Source of the DNA: Lindgomyces ingoldianus
Lineage: Eukaryota > Ascomycota > Dothideomycetes > Pleosporales > Lindgomycetaceae
NCBI RefSeq assembly: GCF_010093535.1
Contig: NW_022985162.1
Coordinates: 2,826,637 to 2,890,636 of the forward strand
Direction: 5' to 3'
DNA length: 64,000 nt
The notes beneath the pieces are model-generated. The model was not told where the DNA came from and searched no databases. It saw only the letters and a list, made by a program, of their open reading frames with translations. The position numbers and the translations under genes were made by a program. This document shows, one piece after another, positions 1 to 11,920 of the stretch; within the stretch, counting starts at the first letter, position 1; the number at the start of each line of letters is the position of its first letter.

Positions 1-303
1 CTCGAGCTCAACTCTAACACGCTTTCCTTACCGTCGGAGTTGAAGCTCAAGAGGTGTACATTTTCATCGTCGCCCAGTGATGCAGTTCGCTTGGTCTTTT
101 AAAAACTCGAATCGAGACTCTTCTCATCTTTCAAGTTTCTATTCACCTCCTCTACCCCAAGAACTCCTCACTAGGATACACCCTTCCCTCAATCCCAGCT
201 CCACATGTCGTCCTCACATTCTGCACACAACATTCCCCATCCTGTTTCCCCTTCGTCTTCAAAAATCTCCTCGCACAATTCTCTTCCCTCGATGAATCCG
301 TCA
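1..303. other. no gene recognised at left edge
   Basis: This stretch is pyrimidine-rich. A 72-codon open frame (77-295, +) has no recognisable domain and a Pro/Ser/Thr composition expected of CT-rich DNA. I see no promoter or RNA gene. It lies downstream of the minus-strand pseudogene that ends at 304. Confidence 0.5.
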
Positions 304-1888
304 TCAATAATTCCCCTCTTCAAACTGTGCCATTAGTTCTTTACTCTCGAGAAGATCCTTCCTCCCAAAGACTGCCCGCCAAATCCCTTCTATAAAAGGC
401 CTTATTTCAGTCTCCGGTGACTCTGGGGTGTACGGTTCCGACCTTCCTGCCATCCACACCTGAGTATGCACTGGAGGCAGGAATTGCAACTTTGCCTCTT
501 TTGAAAAGCCGAAAGGCGGGATTAGCAGATGCCATTCAGGGTATCCGAGACGCTCTAAGCCGATGTCGATATGAATGCGGAGAGTATAGAGAGACATGTT
601 GGACACGGCTTCAGGGAGTGGTCTAAAGTGGTCTAAATCCTTGGGAAGAGAGTCGCTGCGACGGTGAAGATCGAATACGAGGACCTTTAGATTGGGGCAT
701 GAAGAGTGGATTAGCTGGATGTTGGAGATGCTAAGGTGCTGAACCCGAGGGCCGCGCGTTCGGGTTCGGTGATGGACTTCTAGGAAGGTGAGAGTTTGTC
801 TGTGGTGGGTGAGAAGTGTGAGTAGTGTGAGTATAGCTGGCCATAACCAGAGGTTCAGCATCGAGAGGGGTGCAAATTCGGATGTTAGATATCGTTCTAT
901 TGCTCTTTTGATGGATAATTGAATAGGCCAATACAGGTCTTTTTTTTTTTTTGGACCGGGTGGAAGAGCCAATGCCAAACACCTAAGCTTCGGCAGCAAT
1001 ACTGCCGCTCTCTGAAAAAATTCCGGTGTATTCACGCGTCAATGGTACAAGTTTAAGCTCTCAACCATCCCAAAATCCAAAAACCTAGCGCACATATTAA
1101 CCAACGTATCAATATTCCCTTGTAGTGACAGGTGCGTAATCGACGAGCTTCGTCCCGCCCCAACATAAAACTCGGCAGCCCGTTGCTTCTGGACTCTTGA
1201 AACTATCCCTGGCACTTGATACCATAGCGCTTTTGCGGGAGGATTGTCCCAGTTCTCCGATTGCCAGGGGTATACGGCCACGCAATGCAGATTGGGCACA
1301 TTTGCAAAAATGCGTTTGATAGCTGCGAAGCGCAAGTCGGCAGCGCCTTCTGGGAACCCATATCTAGGGCAGAAATTCGCATGCAAAGATGTCAGTGGCA
1401 GGGATTTCGAAAGCGGGGGTTTGTTCTCGTCTACTGGTCTGAGATGTGGGTACCACAGGTCCAGCTCGAGAGGTGGAGGCTAGCCTTGGGGTGGTGGTTG
1501 TGTACCGTAACAAGGACTTCCGGTGGAATTAAGGAAGGGACATCTCAGGATAGTAAATAATGATGATTACATTTTGCTACTAGTCTTGCGAGGTCTGTGA
1601 CTTCGAGGGTGGTCGGGATGACGTTGGAAATGTAGAGGCGATGGGCAGAGCGATATGTGTCAGGTGATGAGAGATATTTAGCTAGAATAGAGAGAGTGGG
1701 GCTTCTGGAGAACGCTCCGGAGTCTGTGGGGAAATTAAGATGGAGGTTGCGGTATTGTATGCATTGTGTGGCGGAGTCTAGGGATTTGAAGACGAGGAAG
1801 AGGGAGAGCAGCGTTGCTGGGAAGCTATCGGCGATGTATTCGAGGATTAGGGGCCAGTGTGTTGGAGTTTAGGTTTCGGTAGAGACAT
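304..1888 (-). pseudogene. decayed F-box/LRR-like protein gene
   Basis: Reading right to left, coherent protein-like segments lie in shifting frames. An ATG at 1888 starts MSLPKPKLQHT. The frame then breaks near 1855, and a second frame begins with WPLILEYIADSFPATLL, an F-box-like helix pattern. That segment runs to a TGA near 1546, where a short intron (GTAATC donor near 1572) is possible. Another frame break lies near 1475. The next segment contains LELDLWYPHLRP and runs to an in-frame TGA at 1039-1041, after which the same frame continues to 304 with Leu-rich, LRR-like spacing. The order matches fungal F-box proteins, which are substrate receptors for SCF ubiquitin ligases. With at least three disruptions it is very unlikely to make a full protein. 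Family assignment is by sequence feel and is moderate; the broken frame is seen directly. Confidence 0.6.
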
Positions 1889-4086
1889 GGTGGTTTTCGA
1901 ATGACAGGCAAGGTCGTTGGATATGAAGGGGGGATGAGGGATGGAGACTAAAAGTAGAAGCGTTGGTGGGCTGCGCTAACCGTCGCCTGGACTCATGCGT
2001 ATGGTAAATCATGGTGTATAATGGAGAATGACAGACTCTTTACGGAAACCTGAGTTTAAATAGGTGAAGGAACTAATCTCAATTGCATTCAGGATAGATA
2101 CACTCAATATTTTTCCATAGTACAGTGGTATGCGGTTGATTCTATGACTTCCTTTCCCTTTCCTACACTAAACCCTCGTGCTAGCGCTGTAGTCTGTCGA
2201 AGCCTTCATCTATTGATGGCGACAATAAGAGGGCCCAAACACAAAATTAACTTACTAAAGGAGAATTAAATATGCCAACGCTTCTTATATATACTTATAT
2301 TAAGCTCCTTTTTGATATAGCCATTGATATGGGACAAAAGATATGTAATAGGGCCGACCTTCGGAGCTTTTCCAGTTTCTATAACACGCTTTCAAAACCC
2401 GGACCCAGTACCGCATCCCCAAAAGGTAGCAAAAATACAACTGTAGTAAACCCTCAGACCACTCCACATTCTCTGATCCAACGCCTCGACTCAGTTCCCG
2501 AAACAGCATTTTCAAATTGAAATATGTATAGTAAAAGCTAAACCAATTCCAACAAAATCGGTAACGATCCAGAGTCTTTCTATTATTTCTCAGCTTCAAA
2601 AGCTTCAAAACACAAATCTTCAGCAATTCCCCACTACTAAAATATGCCGTTAGATATACACATAGTGGAGCTGTAGCCATCCAGCATCCTACCGTATAAC
2701 ATATCTTGCTCGAAGAGACATAATGTTCCAGAACGTGGGAGGATCATAACATCGGAAACTCAGAGTAGTGTATGCTCTTGCCATAGTGAGACGAGGGGAA
2801 CTAAGTTCTTGTCATATATGATGCATAATTGTGCAGAGAAGTTCCCCCTTGAGGGAGGAGAAGCATGCCAAAAGATTTGCTGTTGAAACGTGTGGAGGCT
2901 TGCATAGCGACAGTTTAAATGGCGAAAAGGTTGTTTTCATAACTTTCGTGTCCTAGTCCCCCAGCTCGTGTGTTATTCATCGTCTGGTGAATACTATATG
3001 CATATCTAAAGAGCTGTCCGCTTTATGGATTTATAAATCTTCTAGCCATCACACATCAACAGGATTGCCGCAGAAGATTTGACACACTAGTCTGTCTTAC
3101 CGCCTTGGTTTTCTTGCAGATTAACCAGGCTCTAGAATAGCGCAGTCGAATGATCGGCAATTGTCCGGCACGAACTTCAGGCCGTTGAACGGGAACCGCA
3201 TGCTAAACAGTCCGTAGTACTGGTAGTAATAGCGAACTACGGATCACGTGTGAAGGTCGTACGCAGTGGTTTGGGCGGCCGTAGAGCACGTAGGAGGTAC
3301 CGCATACGCATACTGCGTCTATACTTTCGGCGTTGAAGAAGGCTAGTCCAGAGCCTTTTTTTAAGGTCAATCTCTACGTAGTGAACTGTTTAACAGCAGC
3401 CTAAACAACCTTACAAAGATCACCTGTGGCCTTTTACCAGCAGCAACAGAATAGTATAGTCTAGGGTCCGTATACGACGTAGAAACTACGCTGCGTAACG
3501 TAAAGGTCCCCTATTATGTACGTAAAGTACGTCGCTCGCAATTCGGCCGTATTCACCACTAGAGGTTACGAAGACTACGTCTCGCGGACTGGTGGGAACG
3601 CTGAATGGGAAGAAGAGGGCAAATTCAGCATTGTAGCCAAAACAAAGAATTCGAGCCGATGGAACAGCTTGCACCAGGAGATCTTTCAGCTAGATCCGTG
3701 GATGAAGACGATACTACGTTGCGGCTTAGGTTGGGGTGAGGAATGTGAGTCGCGAATACTCTACTTTCGCTTCTGGAGAGTTGAAAGGAGGGTTCCTAGT
3801 CCGTAAACTTTAGCCATTTTTCGTAACGCCGCAGCAGAAGGGGTAGGTAGTCCGACAAGCAAAGTGTTACAAATAGTAGGGCAGTAAGCCGTTATACACT
3901 CTGTATAGAAATAGGTGCATAAATGACTAATGATCGGCGAGGGGAAGAGCTGGGTTTGTAACACTAGTGCAAAACGCTGCCGCACCAGCTAACATCGCGA
4001 TGCCGACACTTCGCAGGATATTGTTAGCAAGTGATAGTTTTGGTACGACTTCTCGCTTGTAGAGTGTGCGACAACCCCAAGTAGCC
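1889..4086. other. gene-free, partly AT-rich interval upstream of the NLR
   Basis: Two open frames occur: 2300-2680 (-, 126 codons, Leu/Tyr-rich) and 3516-3806 (+, 96 codons). I recognise neither, and neither has a clear start context or introns. Part of the interval (2250-3050) is AT-rich with many short A/T runs, as in mutated, once-repetitive DNA. Around 3290-3540 there are several TACGTA-type palindromes. The last 200 bases presumably hold the promoter of the NLR gene at 4087; no clear TATA box is seen. Confidence 0.4.
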
Positions 4087-7000
4087 ATGTCTGACCATGC
4101 ACCGGTGCTCACTACGGGCGCAAAGGTTTTCGCCGCCATTTGTGACAACCGCGGGGTCGTGCCCGGCGATGCATCAGCGCATGCACACATATTCGGTGGG
4201 TCCTTTCGGCTGCCATAGTCTATCTCATACTAACATCAGATAGGCACGCAATCAAACAACAACAACCACAACCTTGGCAAGTCGCTGCGGGTTATCCTGC
4301 TGCTTGCAGACTGGTGCTGACGGCGCCTTCTCCCCACAGCAAGACCAGAGACCCGACCGAGCCCTTCTTGCACCATCCCCTTTCGCCGCGATCCAGACTT
4401 CGTCAACCGTGGGACGCTGCTCGATCAGATACGCGAGAGATGCTCCGTGCCAGCATCGCGTGTAGCGCTGGTGGGCCTAGGCGGCGTGGGGAAGTCGCAG
4501 CTCGCCATCGAACACTGCTATCGCACCGCGGAGGCATCACCAGACACATGGGTGTTCTGGGTGCATGCCAGCAACGCGGCGCGCGTCGAGCAAAGCTTCC
4601 GAGATATCGCGGATAGAGTCAAATTGGCTGGCCGGAACGACCCACAAGCGGATGTGTTCAAGCTGGTTCATAACTGGTTCCGCAACGAGGGGAACAGAAA
4701 GTGGCTGGTAGTCGTCGACAGTGCTGACGACGCAGATGTTCTTTCTCGACCCTTGAACAGGCACCAGAGTACCCAGACCACTGAGGACGGCGCTCCTCGG
4801 TGGCACCTGTCGAAGTATTTGCCTTCCAGCAGGTACGGCTCCGTTCTGGTGACGTCCCGGACAAGAGCCGTAGCGGAGAAGCTGGTGGAGAGCAGTGATA
4901 TCATACGGATTGAGCCGATGCACGATGCGAGCGCGCAGGAGCTTCTTCACAGGAAGCTAAAAGAGGAGATAGACAAGGACGGTATTGTCGAGCTGGTGGC
5001 GGCGCTCGAGTTCATGCCACTCGCTCTTGTCCAGGCGTCGGCATATATCCATCAGCAAGCTCCGAAATGGTCATTGCGACAGTATTTGGACGAGTTCCGT
5101 AAGAGCGATATAAGAAATACGACCCTGCTGGACCAGGGAGCAGGGCATCTCCGGAGAGACGAAAAAGCCGAGAATTCCATTATGACAACATGGCAGATAT
5201 CGTTTGACTACATACGCAACACAAGACAATCAGCGGCTGATCTACTGTCGCTTATGAGCTTCTTCAACAGACAAGGCATCCACAAAGCATTACTTGGCCG
5301 CCAGGGCTACACAGGAAATAGGTGTGATGAAAATAATAATAATAAAGAAGGGGATGACACGGATGACAACGCCCGAGAAGCAAGAGTCAAGAATAGGTTG
5401 GAAGATGATATTCTTCTGCTAAGAGACTACTCTTTGATCTCTATAACTAGAGATACAGACACGGTTGACATGCACAGGTTAGTGCAGCTAGCTACCCAGA
5501 AATGGCTAAAGGGCCAGGGGAAAACCGAGCGGTGGAAGGAGACGTTTATGACGAATCTTAGCAGGGCATGTCCGACAGGGGAGTATAAAAACTGGGAGAG
5601 ATGCCGAGCGCTTTTACCGCATGCAGAGAGGCACCCAGACACGTTGGCCAGAATGGTAAACATGACGTCAACGTACTTGAATCAGGGGCGGTGGAATGAA
5701 CCCAACCAGCTGGAAATGCAAGTAGTAAAGGCGAGTGCGAAGAAGCTCGGCAAGAGGCATCCTGACACGCTAACTAGTATGGTGAGCCTGGCGTCAACAT
5801 TCAGGAATCAAGGGAGGTGGAAGGAGGCAGAGCAGCTGGAAGTGCAAGTGATGGAGGTGAAAGAGAAGGAGCTTGGCGAGAGGCATCCTGACACGCTGAC
5901 CAGCATGGCAAACCTGGCGTCAACGTACAGGAATCAGGGGAGGTGGAAGGAGGCTGAGCGGCTAGAAGTGCAAGTGATGGAGACAAGAAAGAAGGAGTTT
6001 GGCGAGAGGCACCCTGACACGCTGACCAGTATGGCGAACCTGGCGTCAACGTACAGGAATCAGGGGAGGTGGAGCGAGGCCGAGCAACTGGAGGTGCAAG
6101 TGATGGAAGCGAGAAAGAACGAGCTTGGCGAGAGACATCCCTCTACACTAGCTAGTATGGCGAACCTGGCGTCAACGTACAGGAATCAGGGGAGGTGGGG
6201 TGAGGCCGAGCAACTGGAGGTGAAAGTGATGGAGGCGAGAAAGAACAAACTTGGCGAGAGGCATCCCTCTACGCTAGCTAGTATGGCGAACCTGGCGTCA
6301 ACGTACAGGTATCAGGGGCGGTGGAAGGAGGCCGAGAAGTTGGAAGTGCAAGTGATGGAGGAGAGTACAAATGAACTTGGTGAGAGGCATCCCTACACGC
6401 TGGCTAGTATGGCGAACGTGGCTTCGACGTACTGGAATCAGGGGCGGTGGAAGGAGGCTGAGCAGCTATTTGTACAAGTGATGGAGGCGACTACGAAGGA
6501 GCTCGGCGAGAGGCATCCTGACACGCTGACCTGCATGGCGAACCTGGCGTCGACATACAGGAATCAGGGGCGGTGGAAGGAGGCCGAGCAGCTTGAATTG
6601 CAAGTGATGGAGGCGAGTACGAAGGAGCTCGGCGAGAGACATCCTGATACGCTGGCCAGTATGGCGAACCTGGCGTCAACGTACTGGAATCAGGGGAGGT
6701 GGCACGAGGCCGAGCAGCTTGATATGCAAGTGATGGAGGCGAGAAAGAAGGAGCTTGGCGAAAGACATCCATCTACGCTAACCAGCATGGCAAACCTAGC
6801 ATCAACGTACATGAATCAGGGGAGGTGGCAGGAAGCCGAACAGCTATTTGTGCAAGTGATAGAGGCGAGAAAGAAGGGGATTGGCGAGAGGCATCCCGAC
6901 ACTCTGGCTAGTATGGCGAACCTGGCGTCGACGTACAGGAATCAGGGGCGGTGGAAGGAGGCTGAGCAACTGGAAGTGCAAGTCGTGGAGGCGAGTGCAA

Positions 7001-9255
7001 AAGAGCTCGGCGAGGGGCATCCGAACACCCTGACTAGTATGGCGAACCTGGCGTCAACGTACAGGAATCAGGGGCGGTGGAAGGAGGCCGAGCAGCTGTT
7101 TGTGCAAGTGATAGAGGCGAGTGCGAAGGAGCTCGGTGAGAGGCATCCTAACACGCTGACCAGCATGGCGAACCTGGCGTTAACGTACAGGAATCAAGGG
7201 AGGTGGAAGGAGGCCGAGCAAGTGTTTTTGCAAGTGATAGAGACAAGAAAGAAGGAGATTGGAAGGATGCATCCCGACACGCTAACCAGCATGGCGAACC
7301 TGGCGTCGACGTACAGGGATCAGGGGCGGTGGAAGGAGGCCGAGCAACTGGAGGTTCAAGTAATAGAGGCGAGAAAGAACACGCTTGGCGAGATGCATCA
7401 TGATACGCTGGACAGCATGGCGAATCTGGCGTCAACGTACTGGAATCAGGGGAGGTGGAAGGAGGCTGAGCAGTTGGATGTGCAAGTGATGGAGGCGAGA
7501 AAGAAAGAGCTTGGCGAAAGGCATCCCTCTACGCTAACCAGCATCGCAAACCTGGCGTCAACGTATAGAAATCAAGGGCAGTGGAAGGAGGCCGAGCAGC
7601 TAGAAGTCCAAGTGATAAAGGCGAGTGCAAAGGAACTCGGGGAGAGGCACCCTGACACGCTGACCAGTATGGCGAATCTGGCATCAACGTACAGGAATCA
7701 GGGGCGGTGGAAGGAAGCCGAGCAATTGGAGATGAATGTAATGGAGGCGAGTGTGAAGGAGCTCGGCGAGAGGCACCCTGGCACGCTGACTAGTATGGCG
7801 AGCCTGGCGTCGACGTACAGGAATCAGGGGCGGTGGAAGGAGGCCGAACAGCTGGAAGTGCATGTGATGGAGGAGAGTGCGAAGGAACTCGGCGAGAGGC
7901 ATCCCTCTACGCTGACCAGCATGGCGAACCTGGCGTCGACGTACTGGAATCAGGGGCGGTGGAAGGAGGCCGAGCAGCTAGACGTGAAAGTGATGGAGAC
8001 GTGTACGAAGGAGCTCAGCGAGAAGCATCCTGACACGCTGACTATAGCGAACCTGGCGTCAATGTACAGAAATCAAGGGCGGTGGAAGGAGGCAGAGCGG
8101 CTGGAATTACAAGTGATGGAAGAGAATGCAAAGGACCTTGGTGAGAGGCATCCCTACACGCTAACCAGCATGGCGAACCTGGCGTCGACGTACAGGAATC
8201 AAGGGCGGTGGAAGGAGGCCGAGCAGCTGTTTGTGCAAGTGATAGAGGCGAGTGGGAAGGAACTCGGCGAGAGGCATCCCGACACGCTGACCAGCATGGC
8301 GAACCTGGCGTCGATGTACAGGAATCAGGCGCGATGGAAAGAGGCCGAGCGGCTGGAAGTGCAAGTGATTGAGGCAAGAAAGAAGGACCTCGGCGAGAGG
8401 CACACCTCTACGCTAACAAGCATGGGGAACCTAGCGTCAACATACAGGAATCAGGGGCGGTGGAAGGAGGCCGAGCAACTGTTTGTGCAAGTGGCGGAGA
8501 CGAGTGCGAAGGAACTCGGCGAAAGGCACCCCTCTACGCTGACCAGCTTGGCGAATCTGGCGTTGACGTACAGGAATCAGAGGCGGTGGAAGGAAGCTGA
8601 GCAGCTGGAAATGCAAGTTATGGAGGCAAGAGAGAAGGTACTTGGCGAAAGGCACCCCTCTACGCTGACCAGCATGGGGAACCTAGCTTCAACGTACTGT
8701 AATCAGGGGCGGTGGGAGGAAGCCGAGCAGCTATTTGTGCAAGTGATGGAGGCGAGAAAGAAGGACCTCGGCGAGAGGCATCCCTCCACGCTGACCAGCA
8801 TGGCGAACCTAGCGTCGATGTACTGGAATGATAGGCGATGGAAGGAGGCTGAGCAGCTGTTTGTGCAAGTAGTAGAGACGAGTGCGAAAGAGCTCGGCGA
8901 GAGGCATCCCTCTACACTGACCAGCATGGCGAACTTGGCGTCGACGTACTGGAATCAAGGACGGTTGAAGGAGGCCGAGCAGCTGTTTGTGCAAGTAATT
9001 AAGGCGAGTGCAAAGGAGCTCGGCGAGCGGCATCCCGATACGCTACACAGCATGGCGAACCTAGCATTCACTTGGAAATCTCAAGGTCGCGACATTAATG
9101 CTACCAGGCTCATGGAGGACTGTTGTAGGCTGCAGAGAGAGGTTCTCGGTTCTATGCATCCTAATACTCTCTCATCAATCGAGACTTTACAGGAGTGGAG
9201 ACAGGAGAAGGAATCCGCGGTACTAGGAACATGCCGTTTTAGATCCTATCTATGA
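4087..9255 (+). CDS. NLR-type STAND protein: NB-ARC ATPase with 28 TPR repeats
   Basis: Proposed exons are 4087-4195, 4244-4280 and 4344-9255 (1685 aa). The first intron has donor GTGGGT and branch site ACTAAC. The second has a CTGAC branch site, which removes the only upstream in-frame stop (4318-4320); its acceptor is less certain. The NB-ARC domain starts near 4400 with a PFRRDPDFVNRG block, then the P-loop GLGGVGKSQ (about 4470-4500), Walker B WLVVVDSADD (about 4700), a GSVLVTSRT block (about 4840) and the GLPL-like FMPLALVQA (about 5010). A linker leads to 42-residue TPR units (5632-9156). NB-ARC/TPR proteins are fungal intracellular sensors used in incompatibility and immune-like responses. 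No known effector domain precedes the NB-ARC: the N-terminus is about 50 aa with a Gly/Asn-rich segment. Domain calls are firm; the N-terminal exon structure is inferred. Confidence 0.88.
5632..9156 (+). repeat. 28 tandem 126-bp TPR-coding units
   Basis: Each unit encodes about 42 residues on the pattern HPDTLTSMANLASTY..NQGRWKEAEQL..QV.E....ELGER, a TPR_10/TPR_12 (kinesin-light-chain-like) repeat. Counting from the first HP at 5632, all units are 126 bp except unit 20 (8026-8148), which has lost one codon. Units are nearly identical at most positions. Differences concentrate at repeat positions 3, 6, 16, 28, 29, 32 and 34-37, for example R/W/M/C/Y at 16 and E/F/D at 28. This is the pattern of homogenised repeats under diversifying selection at a few surface positions, as known for fungal NLR repeat domains. 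The last unit is divergent and caps the array. Confidence 0.93.
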
Positions 9256-9520
9256 ATGTACTTTGGAGGCTCAGGCAGTCAGTGCGGTGTTTTGCATGGA
9301 ACGGTGGCGGAGGTTCCCAGAGGTAAAATCAAGAGACGCTCTTTGCGAGCTGTCATTTGACAACTGGCCTACTCTAGCTAAACCATTATGAGGTGGCGAT
9401 TATAACATAACATCACTTGTTCCTTCATAATCTCTAATTTGTTTAACATGTAGGTCTGCTTATGTTTCTAGATAGTCGGATGTCTGGAGCGTAGTATACT
9501 AGTAGGAAGATATACTCTAA

Positions 9521-10180
9521 TTATATTCTTTGGGGGATTATAATCGTAGCGTCTACCCAATATTTCCGTAACGCAACCTCCACTTTTCTAACTCCAATCT
9601 CCTCTGTAAGCCATTGCATCAAATATTTCAAAAGTGGATCCCCGATTTTCATAAAGGTCCGGATCCCGATTCGCTTCTGAGTTGAACCGAGTATACCTGA
9701 GATTTCCCTAGGTCTCTCTCCATTTTGGTGTTTGTTCAGAATCCATGCCCATGCTTGTATGATGATCTTCACGTGTGGATCAAGCTTCTTCTCCAGCAAG
9801 GTTCTTAATAGCCATGAACCGAACAGTATTTGACGCATTATTGTCAGGGAAGTTTGAACTTTGTACACGAAAAGTTGAAGATCTGGGAAGCTGTTCTGGA
9901 TTATTTCAACGGTAGAGTGTGGAGACTTTAGAGAGTGTGTATATTCTTTGTCTGCTAGATATATGTTTTGATAGATGCCATTTAAAGCCAGGTGGGCTAT
10001 CAAAACTAGGCGTTCTAGGTGGAAGGAGACGACAAAATGGTGGAGATTTGGCCAAGCAATAGACCACCTCGTCCAGGATTTGCAGGCGACGTCATGGCTT
10101 TCTTGGTAGATCTGCCTGTATGTCTGAGGGAGTGCCGAAGGACCTCGATGAAGGTGGATAAGTGCAGTTGGGAAGAATTA
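9521..10180 (-). pseudogene. remnant of F-box/2EXR-like protein gene
   Basis: An open minus-strand frame continues from about 10180 to a stop at 9521. It includes LPQTYRQIYQESHDVA near its start, which resembles the conserved 'R-Q-I-Y-x-E' helix of fungal 2EXR/F-box-like proteins, followed by helical, Leu-rich sequence. There is no ATG at a sensible place and no F-box ahead of it, so only a C-terminal part remains. It could instead be the last exon of an unrecognised gene. Function is unknown. Confidence 0.4.
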
Positions 10181-10560
10181 AGAAATGTGCAGACGCAACC
10201 TAGTCGGGAGACCTAACAAAATCGCCTGAGGCTTCTTTTTTAGAGTGTCTGTTGAAGGGAGGGGCGATGTAAGAGCTGGCAACCGAGGAAGTTTTCATGG
10301 ATGAGGAGTAGGCGGCAACACTTTACTTTTGACAGTTTCTCTATTGTCAGCCAACTGTCGGCCGTCGCCTACCGTTAGTCTTTTTTTTCAGAACCAGAAA
10401 GCCTCATTGTTAATGTTGCCGATAGGGCCGCCTAAGAGATGGTGGTGGTAGTAAGTAATGAATGAGTTCTATGCGAAAGATGGCTAGCTTTATTCGGAAT
10501 GGCGGCCAACAACACTGCACAATGTGAAGACCTTCCGAACCGGATTTCAATTAAAGCTTC
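10181..10560. other. no gene recognised
   Basis: Between two coding remnants. It includes a run of eight T near 10381 and no clear signal. Confidence 0.4.
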
Positions 10561-10990
10561 TTATCCTCTTGCCAATCGAGGATTACCTACCACCAGACCT
10601 TGCATATTAATTCCGTTCTGCTTAAATCGCATGACATCCTGAACTATGCGTCCCATTCCTTCGGCTGTCAGGGATCCGCAAAGACGCCTTCTATGGATAT
10701 TCTTCAATCCATTCCCACTGGTCGCGCTACAGCTTAGTTGAGGCGATACGATTTTTCTACGCCACTGGAGTTTCTTGGTCAATGCTTCTCACGTTGTATA
10801 CACTGCAGACCCCATCTGTATTTCAAATGTTCCGAACGTCATTTCATCTGGTTCGTCAAATTGGCCAAGCGTTGAGGCGCCCAACGAGAATCATTTCAAA
10901 CTCTTTAGTCGTTGGCAGGAGAGTTTCTCAAAGGATGGCCATCAGAGATCCCAAAATTCGTTTCGGCCCTGGAATATGCTTCGCCTCAGC
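10561..10990 (-). pseudogene. degenerate coding remnant, F-box/LRR-like
   Basis: One minus-strand frame reads protein-like over about 140 codons but is cut by three TGA codons. Segments include LRRSIFQGRNEFWDL, WPSFEKLSCQRLKSLK and FSLGASTLGQFDEPDE, with the spacing of LRR-like F-box proteins. The final part (10782-10561) is open. All three breaks are TGA, which one C-to-T change can make from CGA (Arg). That suggests decay by C-to-T mutation, though a single locus does not prove repeat-induced point mutation. Confidence 0.45.
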
Positions 10991-11920
10991 TTGGCCCGAG
11001 TGAAGTGAGATATTTCAGACACGGCTAGCGCTAAAATGCGTCGTTGAGGGATCAAGAAGTGAGAGGAGCAGAGGGTAATGCTGTCGGAAAGAGTCGTGAT
11101 GGCACCCTTTAAAATGCGTTAATGTGCTCACCTTAGAGCCTACAGAGTTTTTCACACGAGTAGTGACAGTAAATTGGCATAAAAGTGAGTTTGTTTGGAT
11201 CAGACAAACTCCCCAACACCTCTTGGTACCCTCATTCAAGAGCTAAGGACTGGAATACCACCTGTAGTAGTTTCCTTTCAACTTTCGCTTAGGAGTAATC
11301 AAAGTGTAATTCGCAAAAGTTACCAAGTTGTCTCTCAAGATTTAGGCCTCTAGTTATATAGGCAATGTTCTTCGCGCACCTCGGTAATTAGCAGCCCCTT
11401 CACCACTTAAGCCTAAAGAGGAAGGCGCCAGCGAGGGGAGCACCAACAGTATTCGCACGGCATATCACACAGCTAGACCGCGCAACGCCAAACAATGTAC
11501 TGTGATCGCCTAGGACTCGTGAGCAGTAGATAATCGATTTTGAACATTCCAGCTCCTATAACACGCAAGCGTTGCTAGGTGATGAAAATGTGAAATGCGG
11601 GGCTCTGGTGCTCCAGCCCGGAAATATCGGTATTCTATCAGCCTAGGATGCGGGTGGCGTTGGACGATTCCGCATCAGGCATCCTTCTTTTCTAGTCTCT
11701 GATTAATTCGAGTAGAGCAGTCCCAGGATGTATTCCTCCACCTTCTAGAAACAGATAAGAATATTGCTTAATAAAAAAGCTCCAGGATAAGTTTGCTGCG
11801 GTCGCATCGCATGCTTGGTGGTACATATAGCAATGACCGTGCAGGTGTCTTCTACTTCGCTCTTCACGCATCGGATATTTCGTAAATCTACCCTCATCTA
11901 TCACACTTCCAAAGCTTGCG
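10991..11920. other. no intact gene; promoter of the esterase at its right end
   Basis: A minus-strand open frame (11015-11239, 74 codons) may be more of the neighbouring remnant. Nothing is recognised from 11240 to 11700. The sequence just left of 11921 is the leader of the PAF-acetylhydrolase-like gene; I see no TATA box. Confidence 0.4.

Noticed and set aside
3927..4190. 87-codon minus-strand frame
   Set aside because: It overlaps the proposed first NLR exon on the other strand and has no recognisable domain. The plus-strand reading links to the NB-ARC by intron signals.
5801..9033. Many minus-strand open frames of 60-111 codons through the TPR array
   Set aside because: They are antisense shadows repeated once or twice per 126-bp unit. 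Their Pro/Ser-rich sequence is what the reverse complement of the TPR codons gives.
5632..9156. Regular repeats that could suggest a CRISPR array or satellite
   Set aside because: The units are in one continuous coding frame without spacers and encode TPR helices.
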